Assembly: GCF_001591445.1 (NCBI RefSeq) | Contig: NZ_BCUX01000003.1 | Coordinates: 1-64,000 of the forward strand | Length of the DNA: 64,000 nucleotides | Direction: 5' to 3' | Origin: Neobacillus drentensis NBRC 102427 | GTDB lineage: Bacteria; Bacillota; Bacilli; Bacillales; Cytobacillaceae | Shown here: piece by piece, positions 36,046 to 46,660 of the stretch | Numbering within the stretch: the first letter of the stretch is position 1 | Layout: the number at the start of each line of letters is the position of its first letter | Translations under genes and position numbers: made by a program | The notes under the pieces: model-generated | The model's input: the letters and a program-made list of their open reading frames with translations, nothing else | Told to the model about the DNA's origin: nothing | Databases searched by the model: none

Positions 36046-36873
36046 CTAGAAGAACTCTCTTGCTGCTTTAATGAAATCTTCTCGTTTTTCTACCTGCATC
36101 CAATGTCCACACTGTGTAAATAGACGAAGCTCCGCATTAGGTAAATGTTCCATCATTCTAATACTGCTCTCTTTCGGAACAAATCGGTCATTTAAACCAT
36201 GCAATAGTAAAAATGGCTGTGCCATTTGACGTAGTGCATTTGGTGGTATTAAAATTTCACCTGGCATAGGGAACATGTTGTGGACATAAGAATTGCGAAT
36301 ATCTTCACGTTGAATCGTTTCATAGCGAATTTTTAAAATATCTTCCAATGAATCTTGTATTGACGACGGATCATGAACAAACCAAGTTGTTAAATTACGA
36401 AGGTTTTCAAAGGTTGGATTTTTGTAGAATCCGACCATACGGAGAATTTCTGGTGTTGGGGGTGTTTCACCACCGCCACTTCCCATAAGTAATACCTTTT
36501 TTACTCGCTCGGGTAATTGCATTACAACATTTAGAGACACATAGCCACCCATTGAGTTTCCAACGAGACTAAACTGATCAATATTTTTCTTATCTAATAG
36601 CTCAAATAGCTGGTCAACTCGGCATTGTGTCCATTCCCAAAATGATTTTGGGTATACTTCAGGATGTTTTGTATTTCCAAATCCATACATATCGGGCGCA
36701 ATTACATGATAGTCCTTTGCAAGTTCCGGTAAAAGATGTTGCCAATTACTAACAGAATCTGCTCCGGGACCAGACCCGTGTAGGAATACGATTACTTCCT
36801 CATTTTCCTGTCCTGCCTCACAGTAGAAAGTTTGAAAACGACCTGTATCTAAAATCTCTGTTTGATAGCTCAT
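36046..36873 (-). CDS. Meta-cleavage product hydrolase (alpha/beta fold)
   Basis: 275 residues. Oxyanion motif LHGSGPGADS near 31-40, nucleophile Ser107 in VGNSMGG, acid Asp in LLHGLNDRFVP, and His in QCGHWMQVEKRE make a complete triad. HGSGPG is characteristic of C-C bond hydrolases such as BphD, MhpC and HsaD that split the product of extradiol cleavage. It starts 11 bp after the dioxygenase stop, in the same transcript. A requirement for a hydrolase suggests that the cleaved ring bears a carbon side chain. Substrate unknown. Confidence 0.88.
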   Translation of the reverse strand: MSYQTEILDTGRFQTFYCEAGQENEEVIVFLHGSGPGADSVSNWQHLLPELAKDYHVIAPDMYGFGNTKHPEVYPKSFWEWTQCRVDQLFELLDKKNIDQFSLVGNSMGGYVSLNVVMQLPERVKKVLLMGSGGGETPPTPEILRMVGFYKNPTFENLRNLTTWFVHDPSSIQDSLEDILKIRYETIQREDIRNSYVHNMFPMPGEILIPPNALRQMAQPFLLLHGLNDRFVPKESSIRMMEHLPNAELRLFTQCGHWMQVEKREDFIKAAREFF

Positions 36874-36884
36874 TCTGGCACCTC

Positions 36885-37835
36885 CTAGGCTTCAGTTGTT
36901 CCTTCATTACCAATCACTGCATCTTGTCCCCAATAAGTTAGTCCTACTTGTAAATCTTCAAGTGTCCATCTAATTGGCTCCCAATCTGGTTCAAAAATTA
37001 AGTAACTATTAGAGAATAATTCTACACGGTGACCACTACCTGGATCCTTCACATATAAGTAAACTGCCTGTGAAATTCCATGTTTACCTGGTCCTACAAA
37101 TTTAATCCCTTCTTCACTTAAAACATCTGCGGCACGTAAAATATCTTGTGCATTATCAAACCAGTAAGCCAAGTGGTGTAGACGGTTTGGTGTTTCTGCA
37201 TCTGGCTCACTCATAACAGCTACATCGTGTACTAATGGTGTAACACTTAACCAGCCTGCACGAATTCCTGCGTCACCTAAGTCAATATATTCACGCAGTT
37301 TAAACCCTAAATTATCAATTAACCATTTATGAATAACTGCAGGATCTTGTGAAGTCGCTAGATTCACGTGGTCAATACGACGTGGTGAAGCACCTTTTCT
37401 CCAAGCTTTATACGTTTGGTTTTTTAGCACGGATTTACGGTCATGATCTGGTTGAGTTTTTTCCATCTCATAATAAATTTCAAATGGATGCTCACTTGGT
37501 AACTTAAAGCGAATTGCTCTTCCTTGTCCTGCTTCTTCACCAGCTTCAATCCACTTTACATCAGCTCCAGCCTCTGTTAACAATTCAGCATATTTCTTTA
37601 CATCTTCAGGACGTTTTGTACGCCAACCAATGTGATCTACTTTGGATTTTTCCCCTTGTTTTAGCGACAATGTATGGTGCTCAAAATCTCCCCATGCACG
37701 TAAATAATGCGTACCATTCACTACTTCTGTTTCTTCTAAACCTAAAACCTCCGAGAAGAACCAAAGTGATTTTTTTAAATCTGGTGTGATTAAAGCAATA
37801 TGACCTAGTTTAGCGATTTCTGGTAACATTTGCAT
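36885..37835 (-). CDS. Extradiol ring-cleavage dioxygenase (catechol 2,3-dioxygenase type)
   Basis: 316 residues, two vicinal-oxygen-chelate domains (type I extradiol). Fe(II) ligands expected in the C-terminal domain are present: H156 in RIDHVNLAT, a His of RLHHLAYW at 219-224, and E272 in GHRVELFSNSY; the latter is the PROSITE-like extradiol signature region. It is the first gene of the operon after the divergent regulator. The second ATG (37829) has better spacing to GGGAG. With the following hydrolase and monooxygenase it forms a minimal meta-cleavage module. Confidence 0.9.
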   Translation of the reverse strand: MQMLPEIAKLGHIALITPDLKKSLWFFSEVLGLEETEVVNGTHYLRAWGDFEHHTLSLKQGEKSKVDHIGWRTKRPEDVKKYAELLTEAGADVKWIEAGEEAGQGRAIRFKLPSEHPFEIYYEMEKTQPDHDRKSVLKNQTYKAWRKGASPRRIDHVNLATSQDPAVIHKWLIDNLGFKLREYIDLGDAGIRAGWLSVTPLVHDVAVMSEPDAETPNRLHHLAYWFDNAQDILRAADVLSEEGIKFVGPGKHGISQAVYLYVKDPGSGHRVELFSNSYLIFEPDWEPIRWTLEDLQVGLTYWGQDAVIGNEGTTEA

Positions 37836-37884
37836 TTCTCCCTTTTATAAGTTTTTATCGGTAACACATTCAATATATTAAATA

Positions 37885-37896
37885 TAGAATATTCTA
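37885..37896. promoter_or_regulatory. Palindrome TAGAATATTCTA in the divergent gap
   Basis: A perfect 12-bp palindrome lies 50 bp upstream of the dioxygenase start and between it and the regulator gene. It is a candidate operator for the XylR_N/V4R-PucR regulator, although its AT content makes chance occurrence possible. Confidence 0.35.
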
Positions 37897-37919
37897 AAAA
37901 TAGACTAATCGTATTAATT

Positions 37920-37933
37920 TGAAACCGCTTTCA
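37920..37933. promoter_or_regulatory. Perfect cre site
   Basis: TGAAACCGCTTTCA matches TGWAANCGNTNWCA at every position. It lies in the divergent promoter region of the meta-cleavage operon and its regulator, so CcpA-mediated repression on preferred sugars is expected. Confidence 0.75.
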
Positions 37934-38024
37934 GTACAAATCGTTTAGTTTTTATAATGTTTTAGTATAATAGAGTAATAATTATATTTTTAGAGATATT
38001 TCTTATAATTAAGGGGGGGATTAG

Positions 38025-39875
38025 TTGGGCCGGCGTGTTATTTCTTCGAATAAGACTACTTTCCATCTTGAAAATGGAGAAGAAGATATCGACAATATTG
38101 CAATTGCTAGAGCTTTAAGTTTTCTAAGAGCTGATTTGATTGAAATAAACGGGATAGAGAAAGCAACAGAATTAATGTTCAATTATGGGTATCAATTAGG
38201 GGCTTCAGATGCTCAACGAATGAGAGAGAAATATTTCGATGTACAAGAAATTCTTAATCAAGGACCTACTCTTCATTGTAAAAAAGGACATATGAAAGGT
38301 TCGACTTTTGAAGGATATATCGAATTTTATGGTGATAAATCAGTTAAGACAGTTTATGGTACAGGAACGTGGTTACATTCTTATGAGGCAAAAGTTCATC
38401 TAGATTATTTTGGTCAAAGTGATGTGCCCGTTTGCCATACACTCATGGGTTATGCAACTGGCTATATGAGTACCGTTTTTCAATTTGAAGTGAATGTTGC
38501 TGAGAAAACCTGTGTGGCACGAGGTGATGAAAACTGTACATGGGAGACTTATACGGTTAACCATTTACCTGATGAATCAAATGAACTCTCTGAAAATCAA
38601 GGATCGTTTGATCTAAATGAACTTGGTAATATTCAAAGTAAGATGATTCAAGCGATTATAGACGGGGCAACAGTTGAGGATATTATAAAGGAGGCTGAAA
38701 AAACTTTTGGCAGAACCTTTTTAATAGAAGATATATTTTATAACTTTGCTCACTCTACTAATTTGTCTGAGAGGGATAGACAATTTATTGAGCAGGATAT
38801 GAGGATATATGACCAAAAGGAAAGAAATCAATTAGGTACGTACTTTTTTGAAAGGCGTCAGCAACTTTCTTTTACGAAAAAGGTTATTCAATTAGAAAAT
38901 CATATTCGATTAACAAATACGATTGTTATTAAAAATAAAGTCGTTGCATATTTGTCAATAATATCGATGCATCCAAAAACATTTACATCATATGACTATT
39001 TAATATTATCAAAAATGACAAACGTCATTTCTGTTCTACTTATGACGAATTCTATTTTAGAAAGATCACAAGCAGAGGATGAATCCAAATTTATTAATGA
39101 AATTTTGCATCAACGTTTAACAGATAAAAATCAGATTCAATCTAGGTCTCGCTACTATGATATTGATATTAACCAATTATATACCGTTGCTATTTTGAGA
39201 TGGAGTAATAATATATTTAAGATTCAAAAAGAGATTGAAAATTTTATTCGTAGAAACTTGAAAAAACAACGTATACTTATATCTTTTAAGGAACAGGAAC
39301 TAGCTATTTTGTTATTTCATCCGTTAAAAGACCATGCTTTCATTTTGAAGGTTTTTAGTAATTTAAGAGAAACTTTGATAGAACAATTTCCTCATCATCC
39401 AGTTCAAATTGGTTATAGCGATATTGGACATAGCATTTTAGAGGCTCATTCTCACTATAATCAGGCCGCAATTGCTCTCGTTTCTAGCCCTAAAGCATCC
39501 ATTACTGCGTTTAAAGATATTAGTATTTTGTCAATATTTATTAATGATTTAAACATGGAACATATTAAGCAGCTTGCAAAAAATCGTTTTGCAGGAATCT
39601 TTTCTTTAAAGGAACAAAAACGGAATGAGCTCCTAGAAACTTTATATATATACCTAAATAACAATTTAAAAATTGAAACCACGATTCGCTTGTTAAATAT
39701 TTCTAAGAGTGGACTTCTTTATCGACTAGAAAACTTGAAGGAGTATTTGAATGTAGATTTCAAAGATTCGAACGAGAATTTTCAAATACTTCTTTTGTTG
39801 AAAGCAATCGAAGTTTATTCTAAGACAAGCAATTTTCAAGATAGTGATTTTTTAGTGGGTTTTAGAGACAGTTAA
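38025..39875 (+). CDS. XylR_N/V4R effector domain fused to PucR-type HTH regulator
   Basis: 616 residues. The N terminus (about 10-180) is the aromatic-sensing domain of XylR/DmpR-type activators (ARALSFLRADLIEINGIEKA; the V4R part with AEKTCVARGDENCTWE carrying zinc-type Cys). The middle is GAF/CdaR-like. The C terminus (about 540-600) is a PucR-type HTH (TTIRLLNISKSGLLYRLENL). The sigma54 AAA+ domain of XylR/DmpR is absent, so it must act on ordinary SigA promoters. The TTG start follows AAGGGGGG. It is divergent from the meta-cleavage operon and is its probable aromatic-responsive activator. Confidence 0.88.
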   Translation: MGRRVISSNKTTFHLENGEEDIDNIAIARALSFLRADLIEINGIEKATELMFNYGYQLGASDAQRMREKYFDVQEILNQGPTLHCKKGHMKGSTFEGYIEFYGDKSVKTVYGTGTWLHSYEAKVHLDYFGQSDVPVCHTLMGYATGYMSTVFQFEVNVAEKTCVARGDENCTWETYTVNHLPDESNELSENQGSFDLNELGNIQSKMIQAIIDGATVEDIIKEAEKTFGRTFLIEDIFYNFAHSTNLSERDRQFIEQDMRIYDQKERNQLGTYFFERRQQLSFTKKVIQLENHIRLTNTIVIKNKVVAYLSIISMHPKTFTSYDYLILSKMTNVISVLLMTNSILERSQAEDESKFINEILHQRLTDKNQIQSRSRYYDIDINQLYTVAILRWSNNIFKIQKEIENFIRRNLKKQRILISFKEQELAILLFHPLKDHAFILKVFSNLRETLIEQFPHHPVQIGYSDIGHSILEAHSHYNQAAIALVSSPKASITAFKDISILSIFINDLNMEHIKQLAKNRFAGIFSLKEQKRNELLETLYIYLNNNLKIETTIRLLNISKSGLLYRLENLKEYLNVDFKDSNENFQILLLLKAIEVYSKTSNFQDSDFLVGFRDS

Positions 39876-39919
39876 AAGGTAATAGCTAATAGTGTGGAGG
39901 ATATGGATGGATCATGCAA

Positions 39920-39948
39920 GTGTAACAAACAGAAGAATATTGTTACAC
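39920..39948 (+). terminator. Hairpin after the regulator gene
   Basis: Perfect 8-bp stem GTGTAACA (39920-39927) and TGTTACAC (39941-39948), followed by a T-rich stretch on the plus strand. Confidence 0.5.
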
Positions 39949-40052
39949 GTACTTTATTTCCACAAAAGATTGTTTATTGTTTTTTATAGAATAAAATAAA
40001 CATAGAGGATATATGAAGAATTAATCTTTACTTTGTATTTTCTATAATAATC

Positions 40053-40067
40053 TGAATCACTGATTCA
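40053..40067. promoter_or_regulatory. Dyad TGAATC-ACT-GATTCA before the efflux gene
   Basis: Perfect 6-3-6 inverted repeat, a few bases after a TATAAT-like -10 (40043-40048) and 20 bp upstream of the start codon. This is a position where a repressor would block transcription. No local TetR or MarR gene is present. Confidence 0.4.
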
Positions 40068-40087
40068 AGAAAGGAAGAAATAGATTT

Positions 40088-41338
40088 ATGCGCGATTCAG
40101 TCGAGGAGATAGAAAGTACAAAGAATACATCGTTACATTCAAGGAGAGCTGTGCTGGCACTGATATTGGGAACCTTAGCAGCCTTTGGACCATTGTCTAT
40201 TGACATGTATTTACCGGCTCTCCCACATATTGCAAAAGAGCTTCACACTACTTCTTCTCTTGTGCAGCTTAGCTTAACCTTTTTCCTGCTTGGTCTTTCA
40301 CTCGGACAGTTAGTTTCAGGGCCACTAAGTGATGTACGTGGGCGGAGGATACCTCTGCTGATTGGATTAGTGATTTATGCAATTTCCTCTTTCTTATGTG
40401 CGTTTAGTCAATCCATCTGGTTTTTCATCATTTTAAGATTTATACAGGGATTTGCAGGGGCAGCTGGCATTGTGATTGCCCGTGCCATTGTACGAGATCT
40501 TTACTCAGGTTCAGAGTTAACTAAATTTTTCTCGTTGCTAGCTTTAGTCAATGGTGTTGCCCCAATTCTTGCACCTATATTAGGCGGTCAGCTTTTACGA
40601 ATTGCCCCTTGGCAAGGTGTGTTTGTGGTTTTAAGTATCATAGGTTTATGTATGTTTTTCGTTGTTTTGATAAGTTTGCCCGAAACACACCCCATTGACG
40701 TACGGTCAAAGGGAGGCATTAACAATACACTGACTACGTTTAAAAACCTATTATTTGATCGTAGTTTCATCGGATATGCCTTAGCGCAAGGGTTTATTTT
40801 TGCGGCCATGTTCGCTTATATATCAGGCTCTCCTTTCGTTTTACAAAACGTTTATGGCTCATCTCCGCAGTTCTTCAGTCTGGTATTTGCCATCAACGGT
40901 ATTGGCATTATTATATCTAGTCAAATTACTGGTAGATTGGCTGGCCGAGTTAGTGAAAGAAAACTTTTTGTTGTGGGCTTAAGCATTGCTTTCGCAGGAT
41001 CCATTATATTATTGATTATGATTCTTCTTCATGCAAGCCTGTACGCGATCTTGCTGCCATTATTCTTTATTGTTTCAAGTATTGGGATGGTAAGTACTTC
41101 AGGATCTTCAATCGCCATGCAAAATCAAGGCAAGTCAGCTGGAAGTGCAGCTGCGTTACTTGGAGTATTATCGTTTGTCATTGGGGGAAGTACAGCTCCT
41201 CTTACCGGTTTAGGAAATGCCCCAGCATTATCGATGGGAATTGTCATGGCGATTGTAAGTTTTGGAGCGGTCCTAATTTACATTTTCCTAGCACCGAGAC
41301 GACAAAAAATATCCAAAAGTAAATCAATATCAATCTAG
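40088..41338 (+). CDS. Bcr/CflA-family multidrug efflux MFS transporter
   Basis: 416 residues, 12 helices, drug:H+ antiporter family 1. Seen: AFGPLSIDMYLPALPHIA in helix 1 (typical of Bcr/CflA), GPLSDVRGRRIPLLIG motif A, and the antiporter motif C region VNGVAPILAPILGGQL. AAGGAAG precedes the ATG. Substrate unknown; relatives export bicyclomycin, chloramphenicol or sulfonamides. It shares a bidirectional terminator with thrC. Confidence 0.88.
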   Translation: MRDSVEEIESTKNTSLHSRRAVLALILGTLAAFGPLSIDMYLPALPHIAKELHTTSSLVQLSLTFFLLGLSLGQLVSGPLSDVRGRRIPLLIGLVIYAISSFLCAFSQSIWFFIILRFIQGFAGAAGIVIARAIVRDLYSGSELTKFFSLLALVNGVAPILAPILGGQLLRIAPWQGVFVVLSIIGLCMFFVVLISLPETHPIDVRSKGGINNTLTTFKNLLFDRSFIGYALAQGFIFAAMFAYISGSPFVLQNVYGSSPQFFSLVFAINGIGIIISSQITGRLAGRVSERKLFVVGLSIAFAGSIILLIMILLHASLYAILLPLFFIVSSIGMVSTSGSSIAMQNQGKSAGSAAALLGVLSFVIGGSTAPLTGLGNAPALSMGIVMAIVSFGAVLIYIFLAPRRQKISKSKSISI

Positions 41339-41377
41339 ATGACAAAATGGTCTCCAATGTCCGTTCCCTTTTAGCCA

Positions 41378-41430
41378 CAAAAAAGCCTCTTTTACTTATT
41401 GGGTTTCCAATATAGCAAAAGAGGCTTTAT
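41378..41430. terminator. Bidirectional terminator between efflux gene and thrC
   Basis: Stem AAGCCTCTTTT / AAAAGAGGCTTT (41383-41393 with 41417-41428), with an A run before and T-rich bases after it, so it can work on both strands between the convergent genes. Confidence 0.8.
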
Positions 41431-41454
41431 TTATCCTGAATCTAATTTTCTGTT

Positions 41455-42858
41455 TTATTTCGAGGAAAAACTAAACAGCTTTTCTAAGTTACCTACAATT
41501 TCATCTTTATCGGCCTCAACCACTTCTAAATGCTGTGGTTTATTAAACAATTGACTTATTTGCTCTGGAAATTTCTGCTCGATATTACAACGTTCGATGG
41601 ATTCATTAAATTTTGCCGGGTGAGCAGTTGCAAGTGTGACACAAACCTCACTCGGTTGATTACATCTTTCGTAAGCAGCAACCCCACAAGCAGTATGTGG
41701 GTCTAATAAATAACTCGTTTCAGCATAGTACGTACTGATGGTTTGTAAGCATTCTTCCCCTTCCACTCCATGTGCTGCAAAATCCTCTTTTACCTGGAGG
41801 AGCTGCTCATCATTCACAACAATTTTTCCTTCTACCTTGAATTTCTCCATTAACACGGATACTTCATTTGGATTTTCTCCAAGCAAGTAATAAAGATAGC
41901 GCTCAAAATTGCTAGCTACTTGGATATCCATCGAAGGGCTAAAGGTGCTGCGGAACTCACCAGGCTCGTATACACCATCACGGATAAAACCTTCTAAAAT
42001 ATTGTTCTCGTTTGTTGCTACAATTAGTTTGCCTACTGGCAGTCCCATTTTTTTGGCTAGATAACCAGCGAAGATATCTCCAAAATTACCAGTCGGCACA
42101 CTGAAGTTAATACTCTTTATATCCATTTCTTTTTTCAATTGGAAATACGCATAAAAATAATAAACCGTTTGTGCCATGATCCGAACAAAGTTAATGGAAT
42201 TAATCGCACGCAAATGATATTTATTTTTGAAATCTACATCTGCAAACAATTCCTTGATGATTCTTTGACCATCATCAAACGTTCCTTTTATTGCTAAATT
42301 CAATACACTTTTGTCATCAACCGTCGTCATTTGTAATTCTTGTACCTTACTTACTTTGCCATGGGGATGCAAAATACAAATGCGAATGCCTTCTTTTCCT
42401 TTGACACCCTCAATCGCTGAGGCACCCGTATCCCCTGATGTAGCGCCGAGAATATGAACCGATTCACCTGTCTTCTTGGATACATAAGAATATAAATTTC
42501 CTAAGAATTGCAGAGCAATATCTTTAAAAGCAAAAGTGGGGCCATGGAACAGTTCAAGCACATACATGTTATCCTTCAGTTTTTGAATAGGTGTGACCTC
42601 TGGGTGGCGAAACGTTGCATAGCTTTTCTCAATTAATGCCTTTAACTCATCTTCCGGAATTTCACCATCAACATAATAGGAAAAGATTTCGTAAGCTAAT
42701 TCCTGATAAGTTAACTTGGACATTGCTTCCAACTTTTCTGCAGGAATTTGCGGGATTTTCTCCGGTACTAAAAGTCCCCCATCATTTGCGAGTCCCATCA
42801 AGACCGTATCAATAAAACCAATTTTACTTACATTTCCGCGTGTACTAATAAAGTTCAT
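41455..42858 (-). CDS. thrC: Threonine synthase, long form
   Basis: PLP enzyme converting O-phospho-L-homoserine to L-threonine. The 467 residues match the long E. coli/yeast-type enzymes, not the about 350-residue ThrC of the B. subtilis hom-thrC-thrB operon. Seen: the N-terminal MNFISTRGN, the PLP Lys in PTFAFKDIALQFLGNL, and LGATSGDTGASAIEG. It stands alone with no hom or thrB beside it, so it may be a second or acquired threonine synthase. Confidence 0.92.
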   Translation of the reverse strand: MNFISTRGNVSKIGFIDTVLMGLANDGGLLVPEKIPQIPAEKLEAMSKLTYQELAYEIFSYYVDGEIPEDELKALIEKSYATFRHPEVTPIQKLKDNMYVLELFHGPTFAFKDIALQFLGNLYSYVSKKTGESVHILGATSGDTGASAIEGVKGKEGIRICILHPHGKVSKVQELQMTTVDDKSVLNLAIKGTFDDGQRIIKELFADVDFKNKYHLRAINSINFVRIMAQTVYYFYAYFQLKKEMDIKSINFSVPTGNFGDIFAGYLAKKMGLPVGKLIVATNENNILEGFIRDGVYEPGEFRSTFSPSMDIQVASNFERYLYYLLGENPNEVSVLMEKFKVEGKIVVNDEQLLQVKEDFAAHGVEGEECLQTISTYYAETSYLLDPHTACGVAAYERCNQPSEVCVTLATAHPAKFNESIERCNIEQKFPEQISQLFNKPQHLEVVEADKDEIVGNLEKLFSFSSK

Positions 42859-43182
42859 AGTTTCCTCCAGATTAAAATTAGTTGTATGCTCATCAATTTT
42901 GGAGCGGGATGATTACTATATTATTTTGTGGGGCTTTAATATATAAAATTTATTTTACCACAATTGAGCGAATAGTCCATAAATTGTCGTTTATGAAAGC
43001 GTTTTATCACGTTTTACATGTTTCGATAGTAGATTAACTCATAATTTAGCAGGAACCATCGCATTTCATAAGAAAGTGACGATGAAAACTATTCATACTT
43101 ATACAGGAATGTGGAGAAAGATATTGAATTATACCCCTACAGGGAAAATAACCTTGTAACAAATCGGAAAGGTTGTGAGTTA

Positions 43183-43881
43183 ATGAGACTTTCGGATCTG
43201 CAGCCTAAGAAAAACTTCCACTACATCTTCGTTCAATTTCCGGGAATGAAAATGAATGTCCCTATTCGCTCTAACGAAGAGGAACAGGCGGTGAAAGAAG
43301 ATGTTGCTTTATGTGTCCAATTAAACAGCAAAGAAAAAGTGAATGATGTCTACCTTGTACACACACAAAGTATCAGACCTTTTGACTTCACAGAGGAAGG
43401 CATTGGGGCAAAAGCATCTTATCGCGTCATTAAGCAAAAAGAAAACTCTCCAGACTCACACACAAAAGAACCGGAACAATCTGTCACCTTTATCACAGAT
43501 GGAGTAAGTATTATGCAACAGAAAACGGAAACAGGATATCACTTTATCTTGGTGGTAAATAACCGTGAAATGGGAATGGTTGCTTCGATGGAAGAAGAAG
43601 TACTCAAAACCGAGAAAGGATCATTGTTGCTTATAGAGAAAGTGAAAGAGCGTGTAAATGATAACACAGATAGAAAGATAGATAAGGCTGTCTTCGTAGA
43701 CAGGAAGAAAAAGAGGATCATCCGGGGAGGCAATGTCTTTCAGGATCTAGAGGTTTATGAACCAATCCGAATGGCTTTCGAGGGCAATAAAAGAACATTT
43801 ACAGTATTTTCTCCTGCCGCATTAGATTTCATCGGTCCGGGTGATCAGAACCAATCTAATTTAATGATGAGGAGGTGTTGA
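43183..43881 (+). CDS. Hypothetical protein
   Basis: I do not recognise this protein of 232 residues from the ATG at 43183 (a GTG at 43111 would give 256). It is soluble and highly charged. The middle (about 80-125) is a low-complexity, possibly linker segment rich in Lys, Glu and Ser. The C-terminal half has alternating beta-strand-like segments such as TGYHFILVVNNREMGMVASM, and the end is MMRRC. It is monocistronic, with a hairpin terminator downstream at 44038. No signal peptide. Confidence 0.55.
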   Translation: MRLSDLQPKKNFHYIFVQFPGMKMNVPIRSNEEEQAVKEDVALCVQLNSKEKVNDVYLVHTQSIRPFDFTEEGIGAKASYRVIKQKENSPDSHTKEPEQSVTFITDGVSIMQQKTETGYHFILVVNNREMGMVASMEEEVLKTEKGSLLLIEKVKERVNDNTDRKIDKAVFVDRKKKRIIRGGNVFQDLEVYEPIRMAFEGNKRTFTVFSPAALDFIGPGDQNQSNLMMRRC

Positions 43882-44037
43882 TTAGGATTGTCCTTTTTGA
43901 AAAAACTTCATACTAGTAAAATCGAAACAAAAGGATTAAATTGATAATCCTTTTCGATAACTAATCTTTTGGAAAGGAATAAATGATTGGCTGTAAGCAT
44001 AATTGACTAAGGAAAACGATTGAATTCATATAAAATA

Positions 44038-44067
44038 AGGACTTAACCAGGGAGTTGAGTCCTTTTT
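44038..44067 (+). terminator. Terminator between hypothetical gene and gdhA
   Basis: Stem AGGACTTAAC (44038-44047) and GTTGAGTCCT (44054-44063), one mismatch, followed by TTTTT on the plus strand. Confidence 0.7.
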
Positions 44068-44127
44068 ACTGTCTAAACAATCACAACAAAAAGGCCACGA
44101 ATTAGTGACCTTTCAACGTCGTAAGAT

Positions 44128-45522
<1,395 letters not shown>

Positions 45523-45595
45523 CTAATATATTTTAAAGTTGAGAAGATTCCCTTTTTTTTTATGTGTTTTCATTTTATAATTTTATAATTAATAG

Positions 45596-45619
45596 TTTCA
45601 ATCTCAATTTTCGATGAAA
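45596..45619. promoter_or_regulatory. Candidate LysR operator between gdhA and its regulator
   Basis: Inverted arms TTTCA (45596-45600) and TGAAA (45615-45619) with a 14-base centre fit a loose LysR-type box. They lie in the divergent gap. Weak evidence on its own. Confidence 0.3.
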
Positions 45620-45658
45620 TTCATGCGTTTAACACATTAAAATGGAGTGATAAAAAAA

Positions 45659-46570
45659 ATGGAGACGAGGCAGATTCAATATTTCCTAGAAGTAGCAAAA
45701 AGAGAGCATGTTACAGAAGCTGCAAATGCCTTGCACGTAGCCCAATCTTCCGTTAGCAGACAAATCTTCAATTTAGAAGATGAATTAGGTGTGAAACTTT
45801 TTATTCGTGAGGGAAGGAGCGTCAAGTTAACCCCACTCGGCAGAATTTTTTATGAACGGATGAAACAAGTGTGGAATTTGATGGAGGATGCCAAGAGAGA
45901 AGTAGAAGAAAATTTAAATCCTGAAAAAGGAACCGTTCGAATTGCATTCCCAATTAGCATGGCTGCCCATACATTGCCCTCCATAATTTACGCTTTTCGC
46001 ACCCTCTACCCAGAAGCGAAATTTCAAATGAGCAATGCCCTTTATTATGATTTAATTGATGGTGTTATAAATGGTGAATTTAATCTGGCTATGATGGCAC
46101 CCATGCCCAATCAGGAAAAAGAGACAAAAATAAAAGGCGCGACTCTCTTTACAGAAAATATCGTCGCCCTCCTTCCACTTCATCATCCATTATCTGATCG
46201 GAAATCGCTTCGGCTGCGGGATTTAAGAAAGGATTCATTCTGTGTCCTACCTGAAGGGTTTGTATTTCGTGAACAAGTTGTGCAAGGATGTAATGATGCA
46301 GGTTTTTCACCACAAATTGCCTTCGAAGGGAAGGATATTGATGCATTAAAAGGGCTAGTTTCTGCTGGATTGGGTGTAGCATTGATGCCAGAGATGACAT
46401 TGGTAGATAACACACCGCGGTCCACCGTCGTGATTCCCATTTCAGATGTGAACCTCACACGAACAGTCGGTGTCATCTACCCGACTCAGCGTAAACTGCT
46501 TCCTACCGAAGCATTATTTTATGATTTCCTGCTTGAAACCTATAGACGATTAAATGAGTTTCGAAATTAA
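45659..46570 (+). CDS. LysR-family regulator (GltC-like)
   Basis: 303 residues from the ATG at 45659, which has GGAG eight bases upstream; a GTG at 45647 is possible but has no site. N-terminal winged HTH METRQIQYFLEVAKREHVTE / SSVSRQIFNLEDELGVKLF, then a periplasmic-binding-like effector domain. By family resemblance it is like GltC, the 2-oxoglutarate/glutamate-sensing activator of gltAB. Its divergent position suggests that it controls gdhA. Confidence 0.88.
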   Translation: METRQIQYFLEVAKREHVTEAANALHVAQSSVSRQIFNLEDELGVKLFIREGRSVKLTPLGRIFYERMKQVWNLMEDAKREVEENLNPEKGTVRIAFPISMAAHTLPSIIYAFRTLYPEAKFQMSNALYYDLIDGVINGEFNLAMMAPMPNQEKETKIKGATLFTENIVALLPLHHPLSDRKSLRLRDLRKDSFCVLPEGFVFREQVVQGCNDAGFSPQIAFEGKDIDALKGLVSAGLGVALMPEMTLVDNTPRSTVVIPISDVNLTRTVGVIYPTQRKLLPTEALFYDFLLETYRRLNEFRN

Positions 46571-46660
46571 AAAATTGAACCGTATTGTTAAAAGGCATCT
46601 AGCCAATACTAGAATCTACGGAAAAAAGGAAACAAATCAAAAAAATCGAAGAAAGAATCC

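Noticed and set aside
39903-39989. 28-codon frame starting after GGAGG downstream of the PucR-type regulator
   Set aside because: Spacing to the ribosome site is too short, and the frame runs through the hairpin that likely terminates the regulator transcript.
42994-43007. cre-like TGAAAGCGTTTTAT upstream of thrC
   Set aside because: The right arm does not match (AT instead of CA), and two mismatches at conserved positions make it weak.
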